A DNA stretch of 64,000 nucleotides from Labrenzia sp. PHM005 (lineage in GTDB: Bacteria > Pseudomonadota > Alphaproteobacteria > Rhizobiales > Stappiaceae). Shown here one piece after another: positions 18,965-27,335 of the stretch. The position numbers were made by a program, and so were the translations under genes. The stretch spans positions 6,071,001 to 6,135,000 of the forward strand of contig NZ_CP041191.1 of NCBI RefSeq assembly GCF_006517275.1. Direction: 5' to 3'. Under the pieces are notes generated by a model. The model worked only from the letters and a program-made list of their open reading frames with translations, was not told the origin of the DNA and ran no database searches. Within the stretch, counting starts at the first letter, position 1, and each line of letters starts with the position of its first letter.

Positions 18965-19135
18965 CTCATAAATTTTTTATTTTATCTATTTATTTCAAAT
19001 ACTTAATTCCATTCTGTAAAATCCCCGATGAAATTCAACTGGTGTTTCCTAAGCCCATTATGCGGGCAGCTGACTTATTTTTGTGCACTGCAACGAGTTT
19101 AGCCTATTTAGTAAATGGTCGCAGCAACAGCGCGG

Positions 19136-20245
19136 TTAGGCTCCGTCCTGATCAAACAATCGGATGGAATTGTCCTGGCTCGCTCCGCTCAGTCCTAGCG
19201 CCTGAAGAAACAGTCCTGGCGAAAAGATTTTCTCGGCGACCTCAGTGTCTTTAGGGGAGACTGACGCCTGGCCCCAGCGCACCATTTGCTGGTAAAACCA
19301 TCTGCCGTGTTCTGGAACTGGTGCAGCCTTTACGCCGCCTGAAAACGACAGAAAGTCGCCAATATGTAGGACTTCGGCGCGGCTGAAAGGGACCTCCCCG
19401 GTGAGAGCGGGCAAACATAAAGTTACTGGGCAGGACAGATACTCTGGCTGTGACAGAAGTTCCGCCAGAGCCTCTGTATTCTCTTGCGCGGCACACCAAT
19501 CAGCGGCTTTTGCAATTGCTTTCAGCAACGCGGCAAGGGTTTCCAGATGAGACTCAGCCCAGCTTTGGGTCACTCCAAGAACCTTTTCCGGACTATTAGG
19601 CCAAATCGCCTGTTTGTAGGTTACCATCCGGCCAGTGCCTGCCAGGATCGCGGCCGTGTTCCAAGGTTCACCGACACAATAGCCATCTAACTGACCGGCC
19701 GCGAGTGCATCCGCCATCAGCTGCGGCGGCAAAACCGAGATTTCTATATCGCGGTCAGGAACAATACCGGCTGCTGACAGCCAGTAGCGCAGCTCATACG
19801 CGTGTCCCGAGAACGGATGAACGACACCAAAGCGCAGTTTAGGCGCACCTTCTGCCATTCGATCCATCATAACCGCAGCAAGCGCCTTGCCGGTACTGAC
19901 CGGATCCCCTTCCGGATCTGCGCCGTGGCCTGCCATCAACTGCCAGAGTTCGGCCGATGCAGTTATCGCATTGCCGCCGAGCCCAAGGACCATTGGAGCA
20001 AGCATTGGCACTGCCAAGCTTGTGAGGTTCAAACTGGCAGCAATCGGCATCGGCGCCAGCATATGCGCCACATCGAAGTGCCCGACGGCAATCCGGTCTC
20101 GAATGTTGGCCCAGGATGTTTCCCGAACCAATTTCAATGCAATTCCCTCTTCTTCGGCAAAACCCTTTTCAGCTGCAGCGACCAAAACAGCGCTGTCGAG
20201 AAGCGGGATAAATCCGGCGATTACTGGTTTTAGCTGCGGACCCAT
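19136..20245 (-). CDS. nasS: Cytoplasmic nitrate/nitrite sensor NasS
   Basis: The 369-residue protein is homologous to NrtA (shared FDVAHMLAPMPIAASL, GGNAITASAELWQLM and [18 protein letters not shown]) but starts MGPQLKPVIAGFIPLLDSAV with no signal peptide. It should therefore stay in the cytoplasm. NasS proteins bind nitrate or nitrite and release the antiterminator NasT on binding. The gene follows nasT after 59 bases on the same strand and lies just upstream of the leader it would help control. About 10 percent shorter than NrtA, it lacks the C-terminal extension. An unprocessed transporter component is the alternative, made unlikely by pairing with nasT. Confidence 0.9.
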   Translation of the reverse strand: MGPQLKPVIAGFIPLLDSAVLVAAAEKGFAEEEGIALKLVRETSWANIRDRIAVGHFDVAHMLAPMPIAASLNLTSLAVPMLAPMVLGLGGNAITASAELWQLMAGHGADPEGDPVSTGKALAAVMMDRMAEGAPKLRFGVVHPFSGHAYELRYWLSAAGIVPDRDIEISVLPPQLMADALAAGQLDGYCVGEPWNTAAILAGTGRMVTYKQAIWPNSPEKVLGVTQSWAESHLETLAALLKAIAKAADWCAAQENTEALAELLSQPEYLSCPVTLCLPALTGEVPFSRAEVLHIGDFLSFSGGVKAAPVPEHGRWFYQQMVRWGQASVSPKDTEVAEKIFSPGLFLQALGLSGASQDNSIRLFDQDGA

Positions 20246-20304
20246 GATCCTCCGGCCTCCGTAGAAACGGCCCCTCCCCGGCCTGTGTTCATCAACTGCA
20301 TCTT

Positions 20305-20892
20305 TTAGTCCCCAAGCAATCCGCTAGCGATTACCAGGCTTTGCGCCACATCGATGATCTTGCGGCTCTGGTTCATCGCAGTTTTGCGCAGAAGATCATA
20401 AGACTCTTGCTCGGTCAGACCTTTCGACTTCATGAGAATGCCCTTCGCCCGGTCGATGGTCTTGCGGTCCGCCAGCTCTGTGCGGGCATCTTCCAGATCC
20501 TGGGTAAGTTTTGAAAACGCACGGAACCGGCTGATCGCCATATCGAGGATTGGCTTGACGCGCTCCCGCTTCAGACCATCAACAACATAGGCAGACACAC
20601 CGGCATCGACGGCCGCTTCAATAGAATGGCTATCGGCCTTGTCGACGAACATGGCAATTGGACGCTGTACAGCCCGCGAGACCTGAAACATGTGCTCCAG
20701 CCGGTCCCGGTTTGGGTTTTCCAGGTCAATAACAATCACATCTGGATTGATGTCCGCGATTTGCCGGACCAGTCCATCCATTTGATGAACCAGAATAACC
20801 TTGTCATGGCCCGCATCGCGCAAACCCTGCTCGATGATGGAGGCCCTGATCTTATTGTCGTCGATGACAAGGATGGAAAGCGCGTCGCTCAT
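20305..20892 (-). CDS. nasT: ANTAR-domain antiterminator NasT
   Basis: This 195-residue protein has a receiver-like N-terminal domain (SILVIDDNKIRASIIEQGLRDAG) and a C-terminal ANTAR domain of three helices. The ANTAR part contains LADRKTIDRAKGILMKSKGLTEQESYDLLRKTAMNQSRKI. ATG 20892 is chosen because the receiver fold begins there; an upstream in-frame extension to 20964 adds 24 unrelated residues. ANTAR proteins bind tandem RNA hairpins and prevent terminator folding. Such hairpins with matching loop residues occur about 1.4 kb downstream, before nrtA. The receiver in NasT proteins is usually a binding surface for NasS and not driven by phosphorylation. Order nasT-nasS matches Paracoccus-type clusters. 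Confidence 0.92.
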   Translation of the reverse strand: MSDALSILVIDDNKIRASIIEQGLRDAGHDKVILVHQMDGLVRQIADINPDVIVIDLENPNRDRLEHMFQVSRAVQRPIAMFVDKADSHSIEAAVDAGVSAYVVDGLKRERVKPILDMAISRFRAFSKLTQDLEDARTELADRKTIDRAKGILMKSKGLTEQESYDLLRKTAMNQSRKIIDVAQSLVIASGLLGD

Positions 20893-21001
20893 GCCCGCAT
20901 TATGCGCAGGACTATTTTTTATGCAATTCAAATATTGCGGCGCAGCATACGCAATCCACTGCACTGAAGGTAAAGGCCGTCAATCGGACCAAACCCAGCA
21001 A

Positions 21002-21033
21002 GGCGGGGCAGGTCCGGAATGACCGGCCCCGCC
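21002..21033 (-). terminator. GC-rich hairpin after hemA
   Basis: Downstream of the hemA stop the minus strand reads GGCGGGGCCGGTC, a short loop, then GGACCTGCCCCGCC, an imperfect GC-rich stem. There is no good U-tract, so it may be a weak or Rho-assisted terminator, or simply stabilise the hemA 3' end. Confidence 0.45.
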
Positions 21034-21050
21034 CGCTTTGCCGCAACTAA

Positions 21051-22274
21051 CTATTCCGCTGCAATCGGCTGCCGCGCGAGTTGACACTGGCTCCACAGCG
21101 AATGCAGCGCGAAGATCAACCGGTCCACATCTGCGGAGGAGTGAACCGGAGATGGCGTGATCCTCAGCCGCTCGGTCCCTTTTGGAACCGTCGGGTAATT
21201 GATCGGCTGGATGTAAATTCCAAACTCGGTCAGCAGCGTATCTGACAGGAACTTGCACTTTGCCGGATTGCCAACAATCACCGGAATGATGTGGCTCGGG
21301 TTCGGCGTATGCGGAATGCCGTGATTGTCCAGCCGCTTGCGCACTGTCGCGACAATCGCCTTCTGCTGCTCCCGTTCCACTGAACTTTCTTTCAAATGCC
21401 GGATGGACGCCGTTGCTGCCGCAGCGACTGCGGGCGGGAGCGCCGTCGTAAAGATGAAACCGCTGGCAAAGCTGCGGACAAAGTCGCAGAGCTCCTTCGT
21501 AGCCGCAATATAGCCGCCGACAACACCGATCGCCTTTCCTAGCGTGCCTTCGATGACGGTGAGCCGGTCCATCACCCCGTCGCGCTCTGCAATACCGCCG
21601 CCGCGCGGTCCATAAAGACCAACTGCGTGCACCTCATCGAGGTAGGTCATCGCGCCATATTTGTCGGCCAGATCGCAAATCTCCGATATCGGAGCAATGT
21701 CACCATCCATTGAATAAACGCTCTCAAAAGCGATCATCTTTGGCTTGGAAGGATCGGCTGCAGCCAGCTTGGCTTCAAGGTCTTCCAGATCATTGTGTTT
21801 CCAGATGACCTTTTTTGCCCGCGAATGGCGAATACCTTCAATCATCGACGCATGATTGAGACTGTCCGAAAACACGATCATGTCCGGAATTTGCGACGCA
21901 AGCGTGCCGAGGGCGGCCCAGTTGGATACATAGCCGGATGTAAAGACAAGAGCCGCTTCTTTACCGTGCAGGTCGGCGAGCTCTTCTTCCAGAATCACGT
22001 GATCATGCGTGGTGCCGGAAATATTGCGCGTGCCGCCGGCACCAACCCCGCAGCGGTCGATCGCATCATGCATCGCGGCAATCACCTTGGGATGCTGCCC
22101 CATGCCAAGATAGTCATTTGAACACCAGATCGAGACGTCGTCAGGCCCTTTATCATGGGTCCACACCGCTTCTGGAAATTGACCGCGTTTGCGTTGAAGG
22201 TCGATAAAAACCCGATAATTGCCCTCATCTTTGAGAGCTGCGAGCCGGGTTTTGAAAAAAGCTTGGTAGTCCAT
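21051..22274 (-). CDS. hemA: 5-aminolevulinate synthase
   Basis: The 407-residue PLP enzyme condenses glycine and succinyl-CoA to 5-aminolevulinate, the first step of tetrapyrrole synthesis in alphaproteobacteria. Family motifs are visible: [37 protein letters not shown] and the PLP-lysine segment [15 protein letters not shown]. Start 22274 has GGGGA upstream; the frame could extend 9 residues further but without a better site. A TTGAC-N4-GTCAt palindrome lies about 62 bases upstream, and the divergent neighbour is a Crp/Fnr regulator of denitrification. Together these suggest that haem precursor supply is raised when the haem-rich denitrification enzymes are made. Many alphaproteobacteria have a second ALA synthase, so this could be the anaerobic isozyme. 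Confidence 0.95.
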   Translation of the reverse strand: MDYQAFFKTRLAALKDEGNYRVFIDLQRKRGQFPEAVWTHDKGPDDVSIWCSNDYLGMGQHPKVIAAMHDAIDRCGVGAGGTRNISGTTHDHVILEEELADLHGKEAALVFTSGYVSNWAALGTLASQIPDMIVFSDSLNHASMIEGIRHSRAKKVIWKHNDLEDLEAKLAAADPSKPKMIAFESVYSMDGDIAPISEICDLADKYGAMTYLDEVHAVGLYGPRGGGIAERDGVMDRLTVIEGTLGKAIGVVGGYIAATKELCDFVRSFASGFIFTTALPPAVAAAATASIRHLKESSVEREQQKAIVATVRKRLDNHGIPHTPNPSHIIPVIVGNPAKCKFLSDTLLTEFGIYIQPINYPTVPKGTERLRITPSPVHSSADVDRLIFALHSLWSQCQLARQPIAAE

Positions 22275-22329
22275 AATGTCCCCGCTTTCTATCGTGGACA
22301 AAAGCTATTTGAAGGGGGATTATTGGTAC

Positions 22330-22343
22330 ATGACAATAGTCAA
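22330..22343. promoter_or_regulatory. Fnr/Dnr-type box between hemA and the regulator gene
   Basis: The minus strand reads TTGACTATTGTCAT, a TTGAC-N4-GTCAA box with one mismatch. With the usual -41.5 placement it would start hemA transcription near 22295, about 20 bases before the start codon. It could also serve the divergent regulator, with a longer leader. Which gene it controls is inference. Confidence 0.7.
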
Positions 22344-22470
22344 GTTTCCGGCGGCCTTCCGTTGAAAGATCCGCAATTCACCGCATGCAAACAGCGGGAA
22401 CATTGTGTAGGGTGGCGGCCAGAGAGAGAGGGCCAAACACGTCTTTGGCTCTTGGAGGGGAACTCGAAAT

Positions 22471-23175
22471 ATGCCGAATGAACGCCGCAGGAAGATTGCG
22501 GAAAACTCCTTGTTGCTCAAAAGCTTTTCGCCTGAAATCCAGGAGGCAGTCCTCAGGATGTCGAGCTGGCGGGAGTATGAACGGGGTGAAACCTTGTTTC
22601 TTCAAGGTGAAACCGCACAAGCTGTCCATATTGTGACGGACGGATGGGTGAAGCTCTACCGGATCGCGCCCAATGGCGGCGAAGCTGTTGTGAGCGTATT
22701 TGCCAAGGGTGAAAGCTTTGGTGAAGCCGTCGCATTCCGTGGCCAAGCCTATCCGGTCTCTGCGGAAGCCGTCACATCTTGCGAAGTGATGCGCATCCCA
22801 AGCAGCGCGATTCTGGAAGCCATGCGCAAAGATCCGGACATCGCCGTTTCAGTGCTGGCCTCTACATTTGCCCACTTGCATTCGCTTGTTTCTCAGCTCG
22901 AACAATTAAAGGCGCAGACGGGCCCACAGAGGGTTGCAGAATTCATTTTGGAACTCTGTGAAAAGGACCATGGCAGCTGTGTCGTTACCCTGCCTTACGA
23001 CAAGTTCCTGATCGCTGGCCGGCTTGGAATGAAGCCGGAGAGCCTCTCCCGGTCGTTTGCGAAATTGAAGCCGGTTGGTGTCCACATCAACCGGAACCAC
23101 GCAGATATTGAAGACATCGAACGGCTGCGCGACTTTTCTGAAACCGACCCTGTGGAAGCCTGGCACAAATCATAA
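22471..23175 (+). CDS. Crp/Fnr-family regulator of denitrification (Dnr/NnrR type)
   Basis: This 234-residue regulator has a cyclic-nucleotide-like sensor domain (FLQGETAQAVHIVTDGWVKLYRIAPNGGEAVVSVFAKGESFGE), a long dimer helix (LEQLKAQTGPQRVAEFIL) and a C-terminal winged helix whose recognition segment is MKPESLSRSFAKLK. The ExxSR pattern fits TTGAC/TTGAT half-sites. The N-terminal Cys cluster of oxygen-sensing Fnr is absent, so it more likely responds to NO through haem, like Dnr and NnrR. GGAGGGG lies upstream of ATG 22471. It overlaps the DUF4202 gene by one base (TAATG). Boxes it could bind are found before hemA, norC, nirS, nirE, nosR and nnrS. The sub-branch (Dnr or NnrR) cannot be settled here. 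Confidence 0.87.
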   Translation: MPNERRRKIAENSLLLKSFSPEIQEAVLRMSSWREYERGETLFLQGETAQAVHIVTDGWVKLYRIAPNGGEAVVSVFAKGESFGEAVAFRGQAYPVSAEAVTSCEVMRIPSSAILEAMRKDPDIAVSVLASTFAHLHSLVSQLEQLKAQTGPQRVAEFILELCEKDHGSCVVTLPYDKFLIAGRLGMKPESLSRSFAKLKPVGVHINRNHADIEDIERLRDFSETDPVEAWHKS

Positions 23176-23795
23176 TGACAAAACTAGAAACCGTCCTGAA
23201 TGCGATCGACGACGCCAACCGTGCCGATCCAAATCAGGAAGACGGCCAGCCGGCCGCCCTGCTTTATGGCCACCGAATGACCTCCGAAGTGGACCGGTTG
23301 TTCCCTGAGGCGTCTGACAGCTTGAAAATTGCGGCCCGGGGCCAGCACATCGAGCGCTGGACCGTCGCCCGCAGCACCTACCCTGAAGGCCGGGCTGGTT
23401 ATCATGCCTGGCGCCGGGATCTTGCCAGACATCATGCGAGCCGGGTTGGCACCATGATGACTGACGCTGGGTATGCGGAAGATGACGTCCAAGCCGCTGA
23501 GCGCATGCTGCGCAAAGAAGGAATCAAACGGCATGACGACGTGCAGGCGCTTGAAGACGTAATCTGTTTCGTATTCCTCAAATGGTATTTTGCGCCTTTT
23601 GCCGCCAAACACGAAGAAAGCAAAGTCCTTGATATCGTGCAAAAAACGGCGCGAAAAATGTCAGATCAGGCGCGCGAGCGGGTGCTGAAGGAATTTGACC
23701 TTCCGGCGCCTTTGGCCGACGCCGTTAAGCTATTAACGCCGGGATCAGATATAGCCCCAGCATCAAAAGGCCATAAAGGCCAAGAACCCAGGTGA
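23175..23795 (+). CDS. DUF4202 protein
   Basis: This 206-residue soluble protein matches what is remembered of the DUF4202 family: conserved HIERWTVARSTYPEGRAGYHAWRRDLARHHA and a second half with DVQALEDVICFVFLKWYFAPFAAKHEESKV. No function is established for it. The His/Glu/Asp-rich conserved core recalls HD-like metal-dependent folds, but this is only an impression. Its start overlaps the regulator stop (TAATG), so the two are translated together and its role is probably tied to the denitrification response. The last 71 bases overlap the convergent norF gene, so the C-terminal 24 residues are encoded opposite the norF end. Confidence 0.75.
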   Translation: MTKLETVLNAIDDANRADPNQEDGQPAALLYGHRMTSEVDRLFPEASDSLKIAARGQHIERWTVARSTYPEGRAGYHAWRRDLARHHASRVGTMMTDAGYAEDDVQAAERMLRKEGIKRHDDVQALEDVICFVFLKWYFAPFAAKHEESKVLDIVQKTARKMSDQARERVLKEFDLPAPLADAVKLLTPGSDIAPASKGHKGQEPR

Positions 23796-23997
23796 ACCCC
23801 GCCGCCCAGGCGGGAGCTTCCCATAGGCCCAGATAACGCAGCAAGATGACCCGGGCCTTAAGCCAGGCCAAAAAGAAGACAGCTGCGCCGATGACGGCTT
23901 GCGGTACGCCGGTGCCAAGCAAGACCGACGCAAACACTGAGGCTGCACTTAGTGCCAGTAAGATTCCCCAGGCCCGGAAGATTGGATCGCTTAACAA
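23725..23997 (-). CDS. norF: NorF-like small membrane protein of nitric oxide reductase cluster
   Basis: This 90-residue hydrophobic protein has about three membrane segments (ILLALSAASVFASVLLGTG, AVIGAAVFFLAWLKARVILL, WVLGLYGLLMLGLYLIPALI). It resembles cytochrome c oxidase subunit IV-like proteins, including the LKARVILLRYLGL segment typical of NorF. NorE and NorF are not part of purified NorBC but support full NO reductase activity. It starts 4 bases after the norE stop and ends the norCBQDEF operon. The 3' end overlaps the convergent DUF4202 gene by 71 bases, with no terminator visible between them. Confidence 0.82.
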   Translation of the reverse strand: MLSDPIFRAWGILLALSAASVFASVLLGTGVPQAVIGAAVFFLAWLKARVILLRYLGLWEAPAWAAGFTWVLGLYGLLMLGLYLIPALIA

Positions 23998-24001
23998 TCT
24001 G

Positions 24002-24562
24002 TCACCTCAACAGGTAGATGACGGGGAACAGCAATACCCAAACGAGATCAACCATATGCCAGAAGGCAGCGCCGGTTTCGATATTCCGGGGTGTTGCGAA
24101 AAAAGAAACCAGCCCTAGGATGACGATGCCTGCGAGCACATGGGCCGCATGGAAACCAGTGAGCAGGTAATAGAAGGTGAAAAACGGATGCGTTTCCGTC
24201 GTTATACCTTGCCCGGCCTTCTCGACATATTCCCAGGTCTTGATCACAAGGAAAACGCAGCCCAGCGCCATGGCCGAAAAAAGGGCAAACCGGCTCTGTT
24301 TCTTTCGACCAGTTGAACACAGCCGGTAAGCCAGCGCTGCGAAATACCCGCTGGTGATCAATACGATTGTGTTGATGCCTGCTGAAACGCGGTGCAAGTG
24401 ATCCTGCGCTTCAGCAAAGCCGGCTGGATCGGTAATCCGAACACTTAGGAAAGCCGCCAGCCCAGCACCAAAAACCAGGAGTTCACTGATGATCAGCACC
24501 CACATGAGCAATTCGCCCGGGAGCTGATCCAAAAGCCCTGGTTTCTGAGCGCCGGTGGCCAT
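24002..24562 (-). CDS. norE: NorE, cytochrome c oxidase subunit III-like protein
   Basis: This protein of about 186 residues has five predicted membrane helices. It shows subunit III features: LLMWVLIISELLVFGAGLAAFLSVR, ETHPFFTFYYLLTGFHAAHVLAG and TGAAFWHMVDLVWVLLFPVIYLLR. The conserved HxxHV-type and WHxVD histidines are kept. The start at ATG 24562 lies 7 bases after the norD stop; a TTG at 24583 would add seven residues and has no clear ribosome site. NorE is thought to aid assembly or stability of NO reductase. It sits in the usual order norCBQDEF. Confidence 0.85.
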   Translation of the reverse strand: MATGAQKPGLLDQLPGELLMWVLIISELLVFGAGLAAFLSVRITDPAGFAEAQDHLHRVSAGINTIVLITSGYFAALAYRLCSTGRKKQSRFALFSAMALGCVFLVIKTWEYVEKAGQGITTETHPFFTFYYLLTGFHAAHVLAGIVILGLVSFFATPRNIETGAAFWHMVDLVWVLLFPVIYLLR

Positions 24563-24569
24563 CCGGGTC

Positions 24570-26510
24570 TCAGCCACCGACAAGCTGGCGGTAGATCTGC
24601 GGCAAGGCCTGGGTCAGCCGGTCCGGATGCGGGATCACCGCAAACCCACCTTGGCCGAACAGCCTCGGGAACCAGGACTGGCCGGATTTGTCGATCGTCA
24701 CGCCGAACACAGATTGACCGGCCCTACGGGCTTCGCGCACCGCCATCCGAGTGTCTTCAATACCGTGACGTCCCTCATAATGATCCAGATCATTGGGTTT
24801 GCCGTCCGTGATGACCAGCAGAAGTTTCCGTTTTCTGCTTTGTCCCGCAAGCTCCGAAGACGTGTGCCGCATGGCAGCACCAAGCCGGGTATAAAATCCC
24901 GGTTTTAGTCCACTGATGCGTTGTTCAACCAGCTGTGACATCGGCTCATCGAAGCGTTTACAGGATTGCAGATAAACCCGGTGGCGCTTGAGGGATGAGA
25001 ACGCATTGATCGAAAAATCATCACCGCAAGCGTTCAAACCCCACGCCAAGGCCGTTAACGCTTCGCGTTCGATGTCGATGACAGCCCGCTCACCAACGGC
25101 GCTTTCCGTTGACCGGGACACATCCAATAAAATGGACACGGCAAGATCGCGGGCTTCCGGCCGCGTTTGCATCCAGATCCGGTCGTTCCCGGTGCCGGTC
25201 GCCAGCCTCTCAACTTGGGAGCGGACGGCGGCTTCCATATCAAGATTGTCGCCTTCCAAATGACCGCGTGTTGTCACACGGCCCGGACGGAGCGCTTCAA
25301 ACTGCTTTTTCACAGAGCGGATACGCCGGGCTGCTCTTGGGTCCGTCTTGGCGATCAGATGATCCGGATCCGGTGTGGCGACACTTGAAAAGACACAGAC
25401 ATGATCAGGCAGGTATGCCCCACTGCGCACATCCCATTCCGGATAAAGCGTTCTGCCGGACAGTCTTTCCCGATCAACATCCTCCGGTGCCAGGTCCAGA
25501 TGAAGCTTCAGCCGTGTCGCCGGCGCTTTGGACACCTGGCCAAGGCCGATTTCATCCTGATCGTCGGCAGCCTTTTTCGCATCGTCGTTTTCGTCGTCAT
25601 CAACACGGCGGTTCAGATTGAGAAACTCCGCCCAACTCAGGATCGCTTCGAACTTGTGGAGGATAAGACTGTCTTGGCGTTCGGCCTGATCGGCTTTCCG
25701 CCGCCGGGCGCGAATTGTCTTGTTGCCTCCAGCCTCTTCCGTCTCTCCTTCGGTCTCGCGGTTTTCAACTTCATCGCCAGCTGAAAAGACCAACTCGCGG
25801 AGATCTGGCCACAAAGGGATAGGCCGGAACGGATGGTACCCGCGCGGGGCGTTAATGGCGCTGAAATCACCCTTGGCGACCAAGGCTTTCAAGTCGCGAA
25901 CATCGGGAGATAAGTCGGCGGGATCGCCAAGCATATGACGGATCAAAGCCTCGATATCTTTCTCGCGGCCCGGCAGCTTCATTTCTGGCCGCTGGCGAAG
26001 CGTGCCATTGCAAAGTTCGCTGTAAAGACCCTTCAATCCCGGTGCGGCTTCAATGGTGGCATCCGTCATATCCAAAGCGAGTTTGAGAGCTCTCAAATCT
26101 GCCCGCAACGGATCTTCTTCGGCCGGCAGTGGGATCGCATGCGCAGTCATCCCCGTCAGCCAGAGGTAAAGCGCAGCATTGGCTTCGCGGAACGGAAATA
26201 CCGCCAATTGGGCCGGCAGCCGTAACACTTCGCCATCAAAACTTGCTCTTGGAAGCAATTCTGCTTCGGTCCCGAGCCGCCTCAGAAAACTGAGGCGGTG
26301 ACGGGATACTTCTTCGGAGACCGGGCGGATCTCAACACTGTGAAGCCCTCCCAGTCCCCGAAAGAAGACTGCAAGTCGCCCGCCGACCTCATTGAGGCCG
26401 ACCGCGGCTCCATGATGCACCTCAGGCGCATCCAGGCGACTTGCAAATGAATGCCATAGTTTCCCGACCGTTTCTTCGGGTTCCCATGGTTCAAAATCGA
26501 TCTTGCCCAT
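24570..26510 (-). CDS. norD: NorD, VWA-domain activation protein of NO reductase
   Basis: The 646-residue protein ends in a von Willebrand A domain with a MIDAS motif DVSRSTE (DxSxS) followed by the conserved Thr and Asp segments (RLGAAMRHT; LLLVITDGKPND). The N-terminal two-thirds is helical and includes an acidic linker (ETEGETEEAGGN; DDDENDDAKKAADDQDE). NorD works with the MoxR-type ATPase NorQ to mature NorB, probably by inserting the non-haem iron at the active site. The start at 26510 has GAGG upstream and begins the conserved part; it lies 10 bases after norQ. Confidence 0.9.
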   Translation of the reverse strand: MGKIDFEPWEPEETVGKLWHSFASRLDAPEVHHGAAVGLNEVGGRLAVFFRGLGGLHSVEIRPVSEEVSRHRLSFLRRLGTEAELLPRASFDGEVLRLPAQLAVFPFREANAALYLWLTGMTAHAIPLPAEEDPLRADLRALKLALDMTDATIEAAPGLKGLYSELCNGTLRQRPEMKLPGREKDIEALIRHMLGDPADLSPDVRDLKALVAKGDFSAINAPRGYHPFRPIPLWPDLRELVFSAGDEVENRETEGETEEAGGNKTIRARRRKADQAERQDSLILHKFEAILSWAEFLNLNRRVDDDENDDAKKAADDQDEIGLGQVSKAPATRLKLHLDLAPEDVDRERLSGRTLYPEWDVRSGAYLPDHVCVFSSVATPDPDHLIAKTDPRAARRIRSVKKQFEALRPGRVTTRGHLEGDNLDMEAAVRSQVERLATGTGNDRIWMQTRPEARDLAVSILLDVSRSTESAVGERAVIDIEREALTALAWGLNACGDDFSINAFSSLKRHRVYLQSCKRFDEPMSQLVEQRISGLKPGFYTRLGAAMRHTSSELAGQSRKRKLLLVITDGKPNDLDHYEGRHGIEDTRMAVREARRAGQSVFGVTIDKSGQSWFPRLFGQGGFAVIPHPDRLTQALPQIYRQLVGG

Positions 26511-26520
26511 CGGTCTGGCC

Positions 26521-27330
26521 TCACCCAAACACGGCCGTGACAAGATCTAGGAGCCCGCGTTTCACGTCCTCATCATCTGTGAGAGGCTCAATCATGGCCG
26601 CCAGAATGGCTCGTTCAACTGGCATACCTTGGGCAATCAAAGTTGCGGCATAGACGACAAGGCGGGTGGAAACCCCCTCCTCGAGATCCTGCCCTTTGAG
26701 CGCCCTGAGTTTGTTGGCAAGACGGACCAGGGATTTTACCCGCGCTACGTCCAACCCGCTTTCCTCTGCAACAACCTCTGCTTCAAGATCAGCTGCCGGG
26801 AAATCGAATTCCATTGAAACAAAACGCTGACGTGTTGAGGGTTTCAGCGTCTTGAGAATGTTTTGGTAGCCAGGGTTATAGGAGGCGACCAGCATGAAGC
26901 CGGGCGCGGCCACCAGTTCTTCGCTGGTCCGGTCGATCGGCAATGTGCGCCGGTCGTCGGTCAGCGGATGGAGCACGACGGTCACATCCTTGCGCGCTTC
27001 CACCACCTCATCAAGGTAACAGATCGCCCCTTCGCGAACTGCGCGGGTCAACGGACCATCAACCCAGACGGTTTCACCGCCCTTTAGAAGATATCTGCCG
27101 ATCAGGTCGGCTGCCGACAAGTCATCATGACAAGCGACGGTATAAAGTTTGCGGCCGAGTTTAGCGGCCATGTGTGCCACAAAGCGGGTCTTACCGCAGC
27201 CAGTCGGGCCTTTCAAAAGGACCGGCAAACCGTTGGCGTGAGCGGCTTCAAAAACCGTGCACTCATCGCCTTGCGGCAGATAGAAGGGGGCAGATGCCGC
27301 CCCCTTTGCCAAGGATACACTTCCTTCCAT
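26521..27330 (-). CDS. norQ: NorQ, MoxR-type AAA ATPase
   Basis: This 269-residue AAA+ protein has Walker A GPTGCGKTR (about 41-49) and the Walker B-like ICYLDEVVEARKDVTVVLHPLTDDRR. Sensor-type residues follow around MLVASYNPGYQN. It belongs to the CbbQ/NirQ/NorQ group, which forms hexamers and works with VWA partners of the CbbO/NorD type to activate metalloenzymes. It lies 5 bases after norB and before norD, so its target is NO reductase. A CbbQ role in RubisCO activation is excluded by context. Confidence 0.93.
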   Translation of the reverse strand: MEGSVSLAKGAASAPFYLPQGDECTVFEAAHANGLPVLLKGPTGCGKTRFVAHMAAKLGRKLYTVACHDDLSAADLIGRYLLKGGETVWVDGPLTRAVREGAICYLDEVVEARKDVTVVLHPLTDDRRTLPIDRTSEELVAAPGFMLVASYNPGYQNILKTLKPSTRQRFVSMEFDFPAADLEAEVVAEESGLDVARVKSLVRLANKLRALKGQDLEEGVSTRLVVYAATLIAQGMPVERAILAAMIEPLTDDEDVKRGLLDLVTAVFG

Positions 27331-27335
27331 TGGAA

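Noticed and set aside
19030..19135. NtrC enhancer sites upstream of the sigma-54 promoter
   Set aside because: Only an isolated TGCAC half-site was seen near 19084; no pair matching the TGCAC-N7-GTGCA pattern.
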